Position numbers and translations under genes: made by a program. The notes under the pieces were generated by a model. It made no database searches, was not told the DNA's origin, and was given only the letters and a program-made list of their open reading frames with translations. From NCBI GenBank assembly GCA_964636325.1, contig CAZWRV010000009.1:1-64000 (forward strand): a DNA stretch of 64,000 nt, in the 5' to 3' direction. Shown here piece by piece: positions 26,579-35,511 of this stretch (positions are counted from its first letter, which is position 1; each line of letters begins with the position of its first letter). This stretch comes from CAZWRV01 sp964636325 (lineage in GTDB: Bacteria > Verrucomicrobiota > Lentisphaeria > Victivallales > GWF2-50-93).

Positions 26579-27700
26579 ATGAAGAAGAAAATATCTGCAA
26601 AGGACAATACGGCCGTCCCGGCCGTCCATTTCGCGGACATCGCGGTGGACAGGATCGAGCCGGACCGCTCGCTCCCCGCGAAGTTCGCAAGGATGCTCAG
26701 GAAAATCATCGATCCGAAGAGGGTCAAGGGCCGGACAGCCGGAATCAAGATGCACTTCGGCGGAAACATAGGCTACACCACCATCCATCCGGTATTTATA
26801 AGGATACTGGTTGCCGAACTCAAGAAGGCCGGCGCGAAAAGGATCAAGGCGATGGACGGCGATCCCAAGGCCGGAGTCCCGCGGGGCTACACCAAGGAAG
26901 TCCTCGAATGCGACGTAGTCTCCACATTCGGCGCCGACGGCAAGGATCTGATCAAGGAAAAGATCGGATTCAAAACCCTGGACACGGCGCTCTTCGGCGG
27001 AGAGGCCTGCAATTGCGACTTCTTCATAGACCTTTCTCACATCAAGGGGCACGGCGACTGCGGCTTCGGCGGCGCCGTCAAGAACATCGCCATGGGCGTC
27101 GTCCCCGGCGAAACGCGCAGGAAGATACACAGCCTTGAAGGAGGCATCACATACGACAGGAAGAAGTGCGTCTTATGCCTGAGATGCCTCAAGGAGTGCC
27201 ACAACAACGCTGTCAGGGCCGACAGGGCAAAGAAGTCCATAAGCATCTTCTTCCACAACTGCACATACTGCCAGCACTGCACGATGGTCTGCCCCACAAA
27301 GGCGCTCGAGATGGAGGATCGCCGCTTCGAGGACTTTGCGATGGGCATGGCGCTAGTGACCGACAAGTTCCTGCGCCGCTTCGATCCGGAAGACCTGCTC
27401 TTCATCAACTTCCTCATAGACATCACCGTCTACTGCGACTGCTGGGGAATGAGCACCGCCCCGCTTGTCCAGGACATCGGCATACTCGCCTCGAAGGATG
27501 TCGTCGCCGTCGAAACCGCGTCCCTCGACATGATAAAAACAGAGGATCTGCTCCCCAGAAGCCTTCCCGCATCCCGCAAACTCCTCGAAGGCAGGCACCT
27601 ATTCGAGAAAATCCACCGGAAGGATCCATATCTGATCCTGAACTATGTCAGGCGGAAATACGGCGGGTCAGAAAAGTATGAGATCAAGGAAGTGAAATAA
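26579..27700 (+). CDS. DUF362 protein with two [4Fe-4S] clusters
   Basis: The 373-residue protein has a DUF362 domain (residues ~20-190; IKMHFGGNIGYTTIHP, then DLSHIKGHGDCGFGGAVKN) followed by a ferredoxin-like double-cluster domain. The cluster ligands are CVLCLRCLKECHNNAV (near residues 197-212) and CTYCQHCTMVCPTKA (near residues 228-242). The C-terminal part (DITVYCDCWGMST) is also typical of the family. DUF362 ferredoxins are widespread in anaerobes and probably carry electrons, but the partner is not known. The gene begins 5 bp after the aldolase stop. Confidence 0.88.
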   Translation: MKKKISAKDNTAVPAVHFADIAVDRIEPDRSLPAKFARMLRKIIDPKRVKGRTAGIKMHFGGNIGYTTIHPVFIRILVAELKKAGAKRIKAMDGDPKAGVPRGYTKEVLECDVVSTFGADGKDLIKEKIGFKTLDTALFGGEACNCDFFIDLSHIKGHGDCGFGGAVKNIAMGVVPGETRRKIHSLEGGITYDRKKCVLCLRCLKECHNNAVRADRAKKSISIFFHNCTYCQHCTMVCPTKALEMEDRRFEDFAMGMALVTDKFLRRFDPEDLLFINFLIDITVYCDCWGMSTAPLVQDIGILASKDVVAVETASLDMIKTEDLLPRSLPASRKLLEGRHLFEKIHRKDPYLILNYVRRKYGGSEKYEIKEVK

Positions 27701-27800
27701 GCCCATTTCTTGTAAAAAATGATTCATCGGGCAATTTTTATCCTCGCCATAAGGACAGAATAGGCGCCGCAGACATGCTTCATTCCGCAGGAAGACCACG

Positions 27801-28673
27801 ATGCCTGACCAGGACAAGCCAGACAAGCTGGAGAAGAAGGAGTTCAAGGAGGCCTTCAGGCTGCTGCACCCTCCGATGATCACCCCCGCCGTGATCTACA
27901 GCGGGGAGTTCGCGCTCAAGGTCCTGACGGACATCGTGAACATGCTTGCGATGGTGGGCGAGATTGCGTCAGGCATCTTCCAGGCGGTGAGGAACCCACG
28001 GAAGATCCGCTGGCGGGAGACCCTCTACTACATGGACGTCTGCGGTGCCGACGCCGTGCCGATCGTGATGATGATATGCTTCCTCATGGGGCTCATCCTG
28101 GGATTCCAAGGGGCGCTGCAGATGCGAAAGTTCGGAACCGACATCTACGTTGCCGACCTTGTGGGCCTTTCCATCGTCAAGGAGCTGGGGCCGCTCATGG
28201 TGGCGATGATCTGCACCGGCCGGGCAGGTTCCGCGTTCGCCGCCGAACTGGGGACGATGAAGGTGGGCGAGGAAATAGACGCCATGGTCACCATGGGCTT
28301 CGTCCCCAGCCGTTTCCTAATAGTCCCCAAGGTCATAGCCCTAGTGGCCGTGATGCCGGTTCTGACCGTCTTCGGCGACGTGATGGGCATCTTCGGCGGG
28401 CTCGTGGTCGGAAACCTGACCCTGGACATACCTGTCGTCGCATACTACAACAGGACTGCCCTCATTGTGCTGCCGCAGTTTTTCATGGAAGGCCTCCTGA
28501 AAAGCATGGTCTTCGCGGTCCTCATAGCAAGCGTCGGATGTTTCCGCGGCCTACAGGCCTCCAACGACACGCAGGGCGTGGGCAGGGCCGCCACCTCCGC
28601 GGTAGTCACTAGCATTTTCCTCGTCGTAGTTACGGACGCAGGCCTCACCTATGTATTCAGCAAGCTGTGGTAG
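27801..28673 (+). CDS. mlaE: MlaE-family ABC transporter permease
   Basis: The 290-residue inner-membrane permease belongs to the MlaE/YrbE family. About five hydrophobic segments are present, and the conserved core ELGPLMVAMICTGRAGSAFAAELGTMKV (split here for reference near residues 125-155) is diagnostic. MlaE works with MlaF and MlaD to move phospholipids between the two membranes. An extended charged N-terminus (MPDQDKPDKLEKKEFK) precedes the first helix. It is the first gene of a co-directional mlaE-mlaF-mlaD set, with an 88-bp gap before mlaF. Confidence 0.93.
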   Translation: MPDQDKPDKLEKKEFKEAFRLLHPPMITPAVIYSGEFALKVLTDIVNMLAMVGEIASGIFQAVRNPRKIRWRETLYYMDVCGADAVPIVMMICFLMGLILGFQGALQMRKFGTDIYVADLVGLSIVKELGPLMVAMICTGRAGSAFAAELGTMKVGEEIDAMVTMGFVPSRFLIVPKVIALVAVMPVLTVFGDVMGIFGGLVVGNLTLDIPVVAYYNRTALIVLPQFFMEGLLKSMVFAVLIASVGCFRGLQASNDTQGVGRAATSAVVTSIFLVVVTDAGLTYVFSKLW

Positions 28674-28761
28674 CTTTCACAATGAACAATTATCAATTAA
28701 CAATGAAAAGATTGTAGTAGGCTTAATCATATTCGGGCGATGGACCAGGAAACCTGAAATC

Positions 28762-29544
28762 ATGGACGGAGCGTCAAAGGAAATCTGCATCGAAGTCAGC
28801 GGCCTCACGGCCGGCTACGGGAACCTTGTCGTCCTCGAGGACATAAGCTTCAAGGTCCGCAAGGGGGAGATATTCGTGATCGTGGGCGGCTCGGGCTGCG
28901 GAAAGACGACGCTGCTCAAGCACATGATCGGGCTGATCCCCCCCATGCGGGGAGACATAAGGATTTTCGGGGAGAGCATAGTCAAGGCGGACTGGGAGGG
29001 GAAGAGGAGGATAATGAGGCGCTTCGGAGTGCTCTACCAGACGGGCGCGCTGTTCGGCTCCCTGACGCTAGCCGAGAACGTCGCCCTGCCGCTGGAGGAG
29101 TTCACCGATCTGACGCCGCCGAAGATCATGGAGCGCGTAAACGAGAAGCTCCGGCTCGTGGCCCTCGACGGATTCCAGAAGTTCATGCCCTACGAACTGA
29201 GCGGGGGGATGCGCAAGCGCGCGGGCCTGGCCAGGGCTCTCGCCCTCGACCCTGAAATCCTCTTCTTCGACGAGCCGTCGACAAGCCTGGATCCGATAAC
29301 CTCCGCCAACCTGGACAAGCTCATACTGGGCGTCCGCGAGAAGCTCGGAACCACCATGGTGATAGTGACCCACGAGCTGGACAGCATCTTCGCGGTCTCG
29401 GACAGGGTGATAATTCTCGACAAGGGGACCAAGGGCATAGTTGCGGAAGGCAGGCCGTATGACCTGCGCGATTCGAACCCGGATCCGAAGGTCCGCGAGT
29501 TCCTCAGCCGTGCCGGCCTGTCACGGAAGATGAAGGCGGAATGA
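28762..29544 (+). CDS. mlaF: MlaF-family ABC transporter ATP-binding protein
   Basis: The 260-residue ABC ATPase has Walker A GGSGCGKTT (near residue 43), the signature YELSGGMRKRAGLARAL (near residues 143-159), Walker B ILFFDEPSTSLDP and the H-loop in VTHELDS. The SGGMRKR signature is characteristic of MlaF relatives. It powers lipid transport through MlaE. The start at 28762 gives the normal family length. The gap from mlaE contains a short AT-rich sequence (GAACAATTATCAATTAACAA) of a kind often seen between genes in unrelated genomes. Confidence 0.93.
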   Translation: MDGASKEICIEVSGLTAGYGNLVVLEDISFKVRKGEIFVIVGGSGCGKTTLLKHMIGLIPPMRGDIRIFGESIVKADWEGKRRIMRRFGVLYQTGALFGSLTLAENVALPLEEFTDLTPPKIMERVNEKLRLVALDGFQKFMPYELSGGMRKRAGLARALALDPEILFFDEPSTSLDPITSANLDKLILGVREKLGTTMVIVTHELDSIFAVSDRVIILDKGTKGIVAEGRPYDLRDSNPDPKVREFLSRAGLSRKMKAE

Positions 29545-29650
29545 GCTTCAAAAGAATGGAATTTTAAGAGTAGTCAATAATATATAATTCCTTTGCGTCT
29601 TCGCGCCTTTGCGTCAATAAGTCTTGGCTAAAAATGAACTTGGAGGTCTT

Positions 29651-30655
29651 ATGATTGAGGCTAACAAATACAAGCTTGGGATATTCGTAATAACCGGCTC
29701 CCTGCTCTTCTTCATGGCGCTCCTCATGCTCGGGCTCAGGGAGCTGTTCGAGCCGAAGGTCCGCTTCTGCACGCTGTTCAACGAGTCGGTGCAGGGGCTG
29801 GAGGTGGGGGCGTCAGTCAAGTTCCGCGGCGTCGATGTCGGCAAGGTGTCGCGCATCATACTCCGGACCGAGGACAATTATGTGCGCGTGGACATGGAGG
29901 CGCGGCCAGAATCCCTGGATCCCGGCAAGGAGCACATGCCCAAGTCGTCCTCCGAGCGCGCGGCGTTCTTCTACAAGGTCTTCGCCGAGGAGGTCCAGAA
30001 CGGCCTGCGGTGCAGGCTTGTCATGGCCAGCATCGCCACGGGCATGAAATACGTCGAGCTGGACTATTTCGACCCAAGGCCTCCCATCCTGGGCGCCGAA
30101 CCGCCGCAGGACGTCCTATATATCCCCTCGACACGCTCGCTCATGAGCGGGATAAGCACCACCATAAGCGACACCTTCGCGAAGCTCGCGACCGTGGACT
30201 TCAAGAAGATATCCGACGAGATGATCGACATGTTCAAGTCCGTCAACTCCAGGATCAACGACCCGAAGATCGTCAGCCTTATAGAGAAGCTCGAGAAGGT
30301 GAGCTCCAACCTCGAAACAACCACCTCGAACGTCAACGGCACCCTCACCCCCGAAAGGCTGAAAAAGGTCGCCGACGACATGGAGAACACCTTCAGGTCC
30401 GTCCAGGACCTCTCGTCCACGCTCAAGAAGCAGGTCGAGGACGCTAAAATCCCAGAGACGGCCTCCAACGCCAACAGGCTCATGGATAAGACCGGCGAGG
30501 CCGCCGAGTCCATAACCGAAATGCGCAGGGAGATTTCAGGCACCCTCGAAAAGCTAAACCACGCCATCGACTCCTTCAACGAGCTGGTCAACTACCTCGA
30601 GGAGGATCCCAGCTCCGTCATCCGGGGAAAGCGCAAGCCCGCAGGGTTCGAATAG
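29651..30655 (+). CDS. mlaD: MlaD-family (MCE domain) lipid-binding protein
   Basis: The 334-residue protein has one N-terminal membrane anchor (YKLGIFVITGSLLFFMALLML, residues ~6-28) and an MCE domain (residues ~35-140; VQGLEVGASVKFRGVDVGKV). The C-terminal half is a long alpha-helical region (residues ~185-320) with MCE-type heptad repeats. It is the periplasmic substrate-binding part of the Mla transporter. GGAGG lies 5 bases upstream of the ATG at 29651. The ~106-bp gap before it contains the tract CTTTGCGTCTTCGCGCC. It is the last gene before a convergent repeat/terminator element. Confidence 0.92.
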   Translation: MIEANKYKLGIFVITGSLLFFMALLMLGLRELFEPKVRFCTLFNESVQGLEVGASVKFRGVDVGKVSRIILRTEDNYVRVDMEARPESLDPGKEHMPKSSSERAAFFYKVFAEEVQNGLRCRLVMASIATGMKYVELDYFDPRPPILGAEPPQDVLYIPSTRSLMSGISTTISDTFAKLATVDFKKISDEMIDMFKSVNSRINDPKIVSLIEKLEKVSSNLETTTSNVNGTLTPERLKKVADDMENTFRSVQDLSSTLKKQVEDAKIPETASNANRLMDKTGEAAESITEMRREISGTLEKLNHAIDSFNELVNYLEEDPSSVIRGKRKPAGFE

Positions 30656-30777
30656 TTTCAGATTTCCTGACCCGTTCATATGAAGTGGCGGAAAACAATG
30701 GAAAATGCTCCTGTTGCTTTTAAGAGCGGGGCGCCGGAAATCTGAACTGAAATACCTTCCAGGTGTCGGTATTTTTT
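30656..30777. repeat. Intergenic palindromic element with terminator, copy 2
   Basis: Second copy of the 17349-17469 element. The outer arms are TTTCAGATTTCC and GGAAATCTGAA. The trailing hairpin AAATACC with GGTATTTTTT gives a T-run, so it can terminate mlaD, and its A-rich complement can serve the opposite gene. It starts right after the mlaD stop and ends 8 bp before the stop of the convergent lipoprotein gene. Confidence 0.75.
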
Positions 30778-30785
30778 CGTCTGGC

Positions 30786-31523
30786 TCATTCCTGCTTTGC
30801 GGCAGGTTTCGCCGGCGCCTGTATGGCGGTGGCGACGAAGTTTCTGAAGTCGGGCGAGACCTGCACGTAGGCTCTGGTGAGGGCGCGCAGGAAGCCCGAA
30901 TAGTAGTAGAGCCAGCCGTTCTGGCTTTCGACCGCGGAAAACTGCCTCTTGGCGACCGCTTTCCCGTTCGAATCCAGAACCTCGGCGGTGAAGTCCAGAT
31001 AGGAGAACCCGTATTCGTCGGGCGCCCCGAACGCCTGAGGAAGATATCCGAGGATGGAGACGCCATACATGGTGAACTTGCGCTGCCATTCGAGGCGGTT
31101 GATGCTCAGCTTGACGATGTAGTCGGTTTTCCCGGGGCCGGCGGCCAGCTTCGGTATCGTCTTCGAGTCCGGCGAGACCGCGACGTCCGTCGCGAGCCCG
31201 GCGGCCCTGAGGTCGGCGGCGACAAGCTCCGCGAAGTCCAGTTCGTAGTCGAAGCGGTAGCCGTTCCATTCATACGTGAAGGCCTCCGGCTCCCTTATCT
31301 GGCGGACATAAGGGACAAGCGGGATGTAGGCATGGTGCCCGGGCGTCGTGCCGGCATGGCCGCGGATGTCCAAAGGCTTCATCACGACTATCTTGCCGAC
31401 CGGCGCCTTGTCCATCGGCGGCGCAGGCTCAAATCCGTATTTCAGCGACGGCGAGACCGTGCAGCCGGAGAAGACCATGCAGAACGCGGCGAAGGCCGAC
31501 AGGAGAAGGAACTTGATTTTCAT
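30786..31523 (-). CDS. Outer-membrane-type lipoprotein, unknown function
   Basis: The 245-residue protein has a type II signal peptide with lipobox FSGC (residues ~18-21) and a mature part mixing beta strands with aromatic residues (ITVMK-like PVGKIVVMKPLDIRG, YEWNGYRFDYELDFAELVAADLRAAG). The layout suggests a CsgG/LpoB-like alpha-beta fold that sets up a strand, a helix and another strand, but the match is weak. It is the last of six minus-strand envelope genes. GGGGAAAAATC lies upstream of the ATG. Its C-terminus (APAKPAAKQE) is low-complexity. Confidence 0.7.
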   Translation of the reverse strand: MKIKFLLLSAFAAFCMVFSGCTVSPSLKYGFEPAPPMDKAPVGKIVVMKPLDIRGHAGTTPGHHAYIPLVPYVRQIREPEAFTYEWNGYRFDYELDFAELVAADLRAAGLATDVAVSPDSKTIPKLAAGPGKTDYIVKLSINRLEWQRKFTMYGVSILGYLPQAFGAPDEYGFSYLDFTAEVLDSNGKAVAKRQFSAVESQNGWLYYYSGFLRALTRAYVQVSPDFRNFVATAIQAPAKPAAKQE

Positions 31524-31660
31524 ATGATTTTTCCCCTAATTATAGTTCAACCATGTATCCGGGTGAAATCAGTGTCGGAGTGCCACGGCGTCATGGAGTC
31601 ATGGCGTCAAAACAATTGACTTTTGACTCGGTGACTCGATGACACCTTGACTGCCGCCAG

Positions 31661-32257
31661 TCACTTCTCGACCTTCCTTATCTCCTGCTCGTCGCTCCAT
31701 TCGAGGATGCCGGTCTTCAGGTTCTTGAGGCTCATGGTTACCTTGTAGTATACGTCGATCACCCCGTCGCCCTTCTGCTTTATTTCTGTGATGTTGGAGA
31801 CAAGGAGGAACTCGGCGGACGCCTGCTGGCCGAACTGCACGGCGTTATTCTGGTCGTTGAGGCCGCTTTCCTGCTGATCCTTTATCTCCTTGATTGTCTC
31901 GGCGTCGGAACTGCGGTCGGTGAAGCGGAACTTGCCGCTGCGGAGCAGCTTGGTCCTGATCGAGTCGGTGATCGCCTGTGTGTCGATGTGCTGCATCGTC
32001 TTGTTGTTCACACGCGCTACTTCGAGTATCGGCCTGCGCTTTGCAGTCAGCTCGACGATGGAGGGGAAGGTAAGCATCGAATTGACCATCGTGTTGGCGG
32101 TCTGCTGGAGATCGTTCGAACCCCAGTCGGTCGAAACCGGCTTGGCCGAAGTCGGATCACCATACGTCACCGTGGTGGAGCATCCCGTCGAGAAGGCGAT
32201 CACGCAGACCGCACATGCCGCATGAAGAACCATCATTATAAGATTCTTGATTGTCAT
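31661..32257 (-). CDS. lpoB: LpoB-like penicillin-binding-protein activator lipoprotein
   Basis: The 198-residue lipoprotein has the lipobox STGC (near residue 24). The fold region includes PILEVARVNNKTMQHIDTQ and LLRSGKFRFTDR, then ASAEFLLVSNITEI, which I recognise from the LpoB family. In enterobacteria LpoB reaches through the periplasm to stimulate PBP1b. The ATG at 32257 is preferred to the GTG at 32266 because AAAAGG lies 8 bases upstream. It sits next to a YcfL-like gene, as in Escherichia coli, which supports both calls. No proline-rich linker is visible between the lipobox and the domain, unlike in enterobacterial LpoB. Confidence 0.82.
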   Translation of the reverse strand: MTIKNLIMMVLHAACAVCVIAFSTGCSTTVTYGDPTSAKPVSTDWGSNDLQQTANTMVNSMLTFPSIVELTAKRRPILEVARVNNKTMQHIDTQAITDSIRTKLLRSGKFRFTDRSSDAETIKEIKDQQESGLNDQNNAVQFGQQASAEFLLVSNITEIKQKGDGVIDVYYKVTMSLKNLKTGILEWSDEQEIRKVEK

Positions 32258-32327
32258 TGTTTTCACCTTTTAATTGTTGTTGACTTATCTCTCTCTGTGC
32301 TCTCTGTGGCTCTGTGGTTATTCATTA

Positions 32328-32720
32328 TTAATTGTCGTCGGCTTCGCGGAACTTGATCTTGAACGCCTTGGCCGCGGGGTTCGGCGCCAGACCCTGTATG
32401 GTCTTGGTCTCGCGGCCGTTGAGGTAGAGCGGCATCCAGGCCGACCTGGCTGAGTCTATCTCCATCCCGCCGGAGTCATACCAGGAGAACTTGTATTCAA
32501 GCATGTATGTGCCGCTGATTCCGCTCTCGATTTCGGCGTTCACCTGGAGCAGTCCTCCGACGAGCCGCGACCTGGTGTCCAGAACCTTGATGTCCACAGG
32601 GCTGTTCTTGAAGTTCGTGGTGACGTTCCCCGCGGCCGAGCCGTCGATCTCCATCACCGACGTCGAACAGCCGCTGAAGAGCAGAGCGACGGAAGTAGCC
32701 AGAAGAAGGTGAAGTTTCAT
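32328..32720 (-). CDS. ycfL: YcfL-like lipoprotein
   Basis: The 130-residue lipoprotein has a signal peptide with lipobox FSGC. The mature part (VNAEIESGISGTYMLEYKFSWYDSGGMEID followed by YLNGRETKTIQGLAPNP) matches the YcfL/DUF1425 immunoglobulin-like family. In enterobacteria ycfL and lpoB are adjacent, and the same pairing appears here. Its role is not known; cell-envelope location is predicted. A good AAGAGGTATCG ribosome site precedes the ATG. Confidence 0.83.
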   Translation of the reverse strand: MKLHLLLATSVALLFSGCSTSVMEIDGSAAGNVTTNFKNSPVDIKVLDTRSRLVGGLLQVNAEIESGISGTYMLEYKFSWYDSGGMEIDSARSAWMPLYLNGRETKTIQGLAPNPAAKAFKIKFREADDN

Positions 32721-32741
32721 TCGATACCTCTTGTGTTTTTA

Positions 32742-32872
32742 ACTGGAAATTCCAAATCCCAAGCACCAAAAAACAAATAAGTTACAAATCTCAAATTCCG
32801 AATATCCATGTTTCGATGTTTGGAGTTTGGAAATTATTTGTGATTTGGCATTTGGTCATTGGAATTTAATTG
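32742..32872. repeat. AT-rich intergenic repeat, imperfect large hairpin
   Basis: An AT-rich tract that starts AAATTCCAAATCCCAAGC and ends CATTTGGTCATTGGAATTT, so the two ends are imperfectly complementary. Similar AT-rich phrases are known as interspersed intergenic repeats in diverse bacteria. It lies between ycfL and the CsgG-like gene. Confidence 0.6.
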
Positions 32873-32889
32873 ATACAGGATATGAGCAC

Positions 32890-34071
32890 TTATTCGTTTT
32901 TGGCTGGAGCGGGATCCGGCACCGGAGCCGCTTCCTCCTTGGCTGCCGGTGCGGCGGGCTCCGCAGCATCCTTGCCGGGCTCGGCCTTGGGCTGCTGCTC
33001 CGCTCCGCCTTCGTCCTTGATGTCCTCGGTGTCGAACTTAAGCGGCTTCTCCGAGGAGCCTGGAGTCTCCGGTGCTGGCTCCCTCGGGACGCGGCGGGGA
33101 TCCTCGGGGAATGCGCCGCCGGGCATGGAAGGCTGGAGTATCTCGCCGTCCTTGCCCTTCACCTTTACCAGCTTGACGATGCAGCCCTTTGCCACACCCA
33201 GGTTTTCCCCGTCTATCGTCGCATACGACTGTTTTGTGTCGGAACGGGTTATCTGGCCTTGCCCGACCTGGATTTCGTTCCGGAAGACCTCGCCCGAATC
33301 CTCGTCCTTGACTTCCTTGAAGGCATAGTATTTGACGGAAAGCCCTTCCTCGAAGCCGGCGGGCGTGCCACGGTTGATCAGCACCTGCTTGCCGGTTATG
33401 TCAAGGATTTTCGCGGGACGGATGAGCGCCACGGCGTCCTGGCATAGGCTGCCGGCGACCATCTTCGCCAGCTCGACAAGCGCCTGGTCGCTCCCTTGCA
33501 GACCTACGCCTGTGCGGCTGTTCTCGACGATCTCCTCCTTCCGTAGCTGCGCGGTCGCGACGTCCGGAAGAAGCTGTCCGGTCGTCGTATCGACAATCTG
33601 GGCCAGCGCGGACAGGTAGAGCCTCCTGCGCATCGACTTCCTGCCTATCTTCTCGTATTCCTGGACGTCCACCAGATCTTCGAACCCGTCTATCTGCGGG
33701 AGCAGGACGTATTTCGCGCCGGCCATCTTTCCCATCTGGGCCGCGTTCTTGTCGTTGGGATCTACCGCCACCGCCGCATAGCCCTGCTCCTGCTCGAGAT
33801 CAGCCTTCCGTTTCCGTTCGACAATCTGGAAAACCCGGGTTGCGCTCAACGCCGCGATGAACTGCGTGTCCAGCGACTGCGCGACCCTGTTCAGGATTAG
33901 CTCCTTGCCGTTCTGCTTCGCCGTCTCTATCACCGAGGACTGGACTTTCATTTCCCCGATGTAGATTCCCGACTGCGCCCCCTGGGGTACGAAAGTCTGA
34001 GCACGAAGGGACAGCGCAGATACGGCGAGAATGAGGATGACTGTCGGTTTCGAAATGAATTTTATAATCAT
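32890..34071 (-). CDS. CsgG-like secreted envelope protein
   Basis: The 393-residue protein has a signal peptide (MIIKFISKPTVILILAVSALS, cleavage near LRAQ) but no lipobox cysteine. Residues ~30-190 look like the CsgG/TolB-N-like fold that includes FQIVERKRKADLEQEQ and GKMAGAKYVLLPQIDGF. Residues ~190-300 contain further beta-strand modules (GKQVLINRGTPAGFEEG). The C-terminal ~80 residues are rich in Pro, Glu, Ala and Lys. Curli CsgG forms an outer-membrane secretion channel; whether this relative does is unknown. AAGGAG lies upstream of the ATG at 34071, which is preferred to a start 54 bp upstream. Confidence 0.78.
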   Translation of the reverse strand: MIIKFISKPTVILILAVSALSLRAQTFVPQGAQSGIYIGEMKVQSSVIETAKQNGKELILNRVAQSLDTQFIAALSATRVFQIVERKRKADLEQEQGYAAVAVDPNDKNAAQMGKMAGAKYVLLPQIDGFEDLVDVQEYEKIGRKSMRRRLYLSALAQIVDTTTGQLLPDVATAQLRKEEIVENSRTGVGLQGSDQALVELAKMVAGSLCQDAVALIRPAKILDITGKQVLINRGTPAGFEEGLSVKYYAFKEVKDEDSGEVFRNEIQVGQGQITRSDTKQSYATIDGENLGVAKGCIVKLVKVKGKDGEILQPSMPGGAFPEDPRRVPREPAPETPGSSEKPLKFDTEDIKDEGGAEQQPKAEPGKDAAEPAAPAAKEEAAPVPDPAPAKNE

Positions 34072-34185
34072 ATCACTGCTCCTTGTTATATGATTCTTTA
34101 ATTGACTTTTCCTTTGGACATTCATTCGTTCGTATCGGACATTCAGCTATAATTTATGCGTCGCCGAGATTATTCAGCCCAGCGG

Positions 34186-35484
34186 TCATTTTTTAGGCGC
34201 CGGGGGCATGGGTGGGGCGGGCGGCTGCGGCGGCGGAACCGGCACCACCGGGACGACCGGGCCGTCGTCGCCGGTTCTGACGAGCGTCGTGAGGCCTTCC
34301 TGGAAGTGCTCGGATCGGATGTAACTGTTCTTGAGGGCGGTTTCCAGCCCTTCCTTGACGCCGGCGTCGGCCTTGCTCTGCTCCTCGTTGATCTTGATCT
34401 GGGACTCTCGCTCCTTCTTCTGGAGCTCCTGCTCCTGCTTGAACGCGGTGATGTCCTTGTATTTGGCGAGGCCTTCGGCCGAAAGTTCGAGGGAAACTGA
34501 GATCTTCTGGTTGGCGAAGATGTTGACCGACTTCTCCCAAGTCTCGAAATACTGCCGGGTGAGCGAGAGCTGGTGGATGCCCGGGGATGCGTTGAAGTTG
34601 CCGGGGGCGGTCCCTATGGCGGCGCCGTCGAGTTCGATGGTCGCACCATCGATGTTGCATTCGATCGTGAACGGCACTGTCGCCGTCGCCTTGACCACGG
34701 CGTCCCGTATGCGCTGGACCTTGTCCGAGATGTTTTCCGCGAGCTTCGCAGTTCCGGAGTCGATGAGGCGGTCGGGCATGTTGTCTACGCTTACCTTGAT
34801 GCTCGCGTTCTGCAGTATCCTCTCGGAGGAGGTGAACACGTCGCCGTAAATCGACTGGCCTGAGTTGCCGTCGAGGACCTTGATGGTCATCGGCAGCGAG
34901 TAGATGTCCGCCTTGTTGTCGGTCTTGTAGATGGTCCCTTCGCCCTTGAACTCCCTGGTCTCCTGGCCCATCTTTCCGAGGCTCGCGACGATGATGTAGT
35001 CCGCGTCGAGCATCTGCGCGACCCGCAGGGCCGAAGCCTTTGCGACGCCGCCGGCCAGGCCCTGGCCGACCACGCTGTTTTCCGGTTCGATCTTTACGGA
35101 CTGCTCCGCGGTCGTCATGGCGCTGTCAGTCGTCCCGGTGGTGGTACCGATGGCCATCAGCGTCCTGACGCTCTTGAAAATCGCCTCGTCCGGCTCGTTC
35201 GCCTCGCGGAACTTCTGGATGACATCCTTCCAGTCCATGACCGCGAAGCCCTTCTCAGACAGGCGCGCCGAAAGCTCGTCGCTGAAGATGTCGATCTTGC
35301 TGTCCATCTCGCGCCCGCCGCGGTTCCTCACGAAGATGGCCGTCTTCAATCCCGCCTTGGCCTCCAGCTCCGCCTTAGACGGCTCGGCTTTTTTTACTTC
35401 TTCCGCGGCGGCGAACAATGATGCGGGCATCAGGCAGGCCAAGGTCAGAAACAGTGACAATCCGAAAAATTTTGCAGCGTTCAT
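34186..35484 (-). CDS. Secreted PEGA-domain protein with CsgG-like N-terminus
   Basis: The 432-residue protein has a signal peptide (residues ~1-26, ending SLFAAAEE). Residues ~45-240 look like a CsgG/LpoB-type nucleotide-free alpha-beta domain (AIFVRNRGGREMDSKI, then ALRVAQMLDADYIIVASLG). Residues ~268-330 form a PEGA domain (TIECNIDGATIELDG followed by NASPGIHQLSLTR). A charged helix precedes a C-terminal proline-rich tail. PEGA modules occur in surface proteins. It is the second gene of the envelope cluster and resembles its CsgG-like neighbour in layout. Confidence 0.78.
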   Translation of the reverse strand: MNAAKFFGLSLFLTLACLMPASLFAAAEEVKKAEPSKAELEAKAGLKTAIFVRNRGGREMDSKIDIFSDELSARLSEKGFAVMDWKDVIQKFREANEPDEAIFKSVRTLMAIGTTTGTTDSAMTTAEQSVKIEPENSVVGQGLAGGVAKASALRVAQMLDADYIIVASLGKMGQETREFKGEGTIYKTDNKADIYSLPMTIKVLDGNSGQSIYGDVFTSSERILQNASIKVSVDNMPDRLIDSGTAKLAENISDKVQRIRDAVVKATATVPFTIECNIDGATIELDGAAIGTAPGNFNASPGIHQLSLTRQYFETWEKSVNIFANQKISVSLELSAEGLAKYKDITAFKQEQELQKKERESQIKINEEQSKADAGVKEGLETALKNSYIRSEHFQEGLTTLVRTGDDGPVVPVVPVPPPQPPAPPMPPAPKK

Positions 35485-35511
35485 GCGTCTACTCCGAAGT
35501 TATTATTGTTG

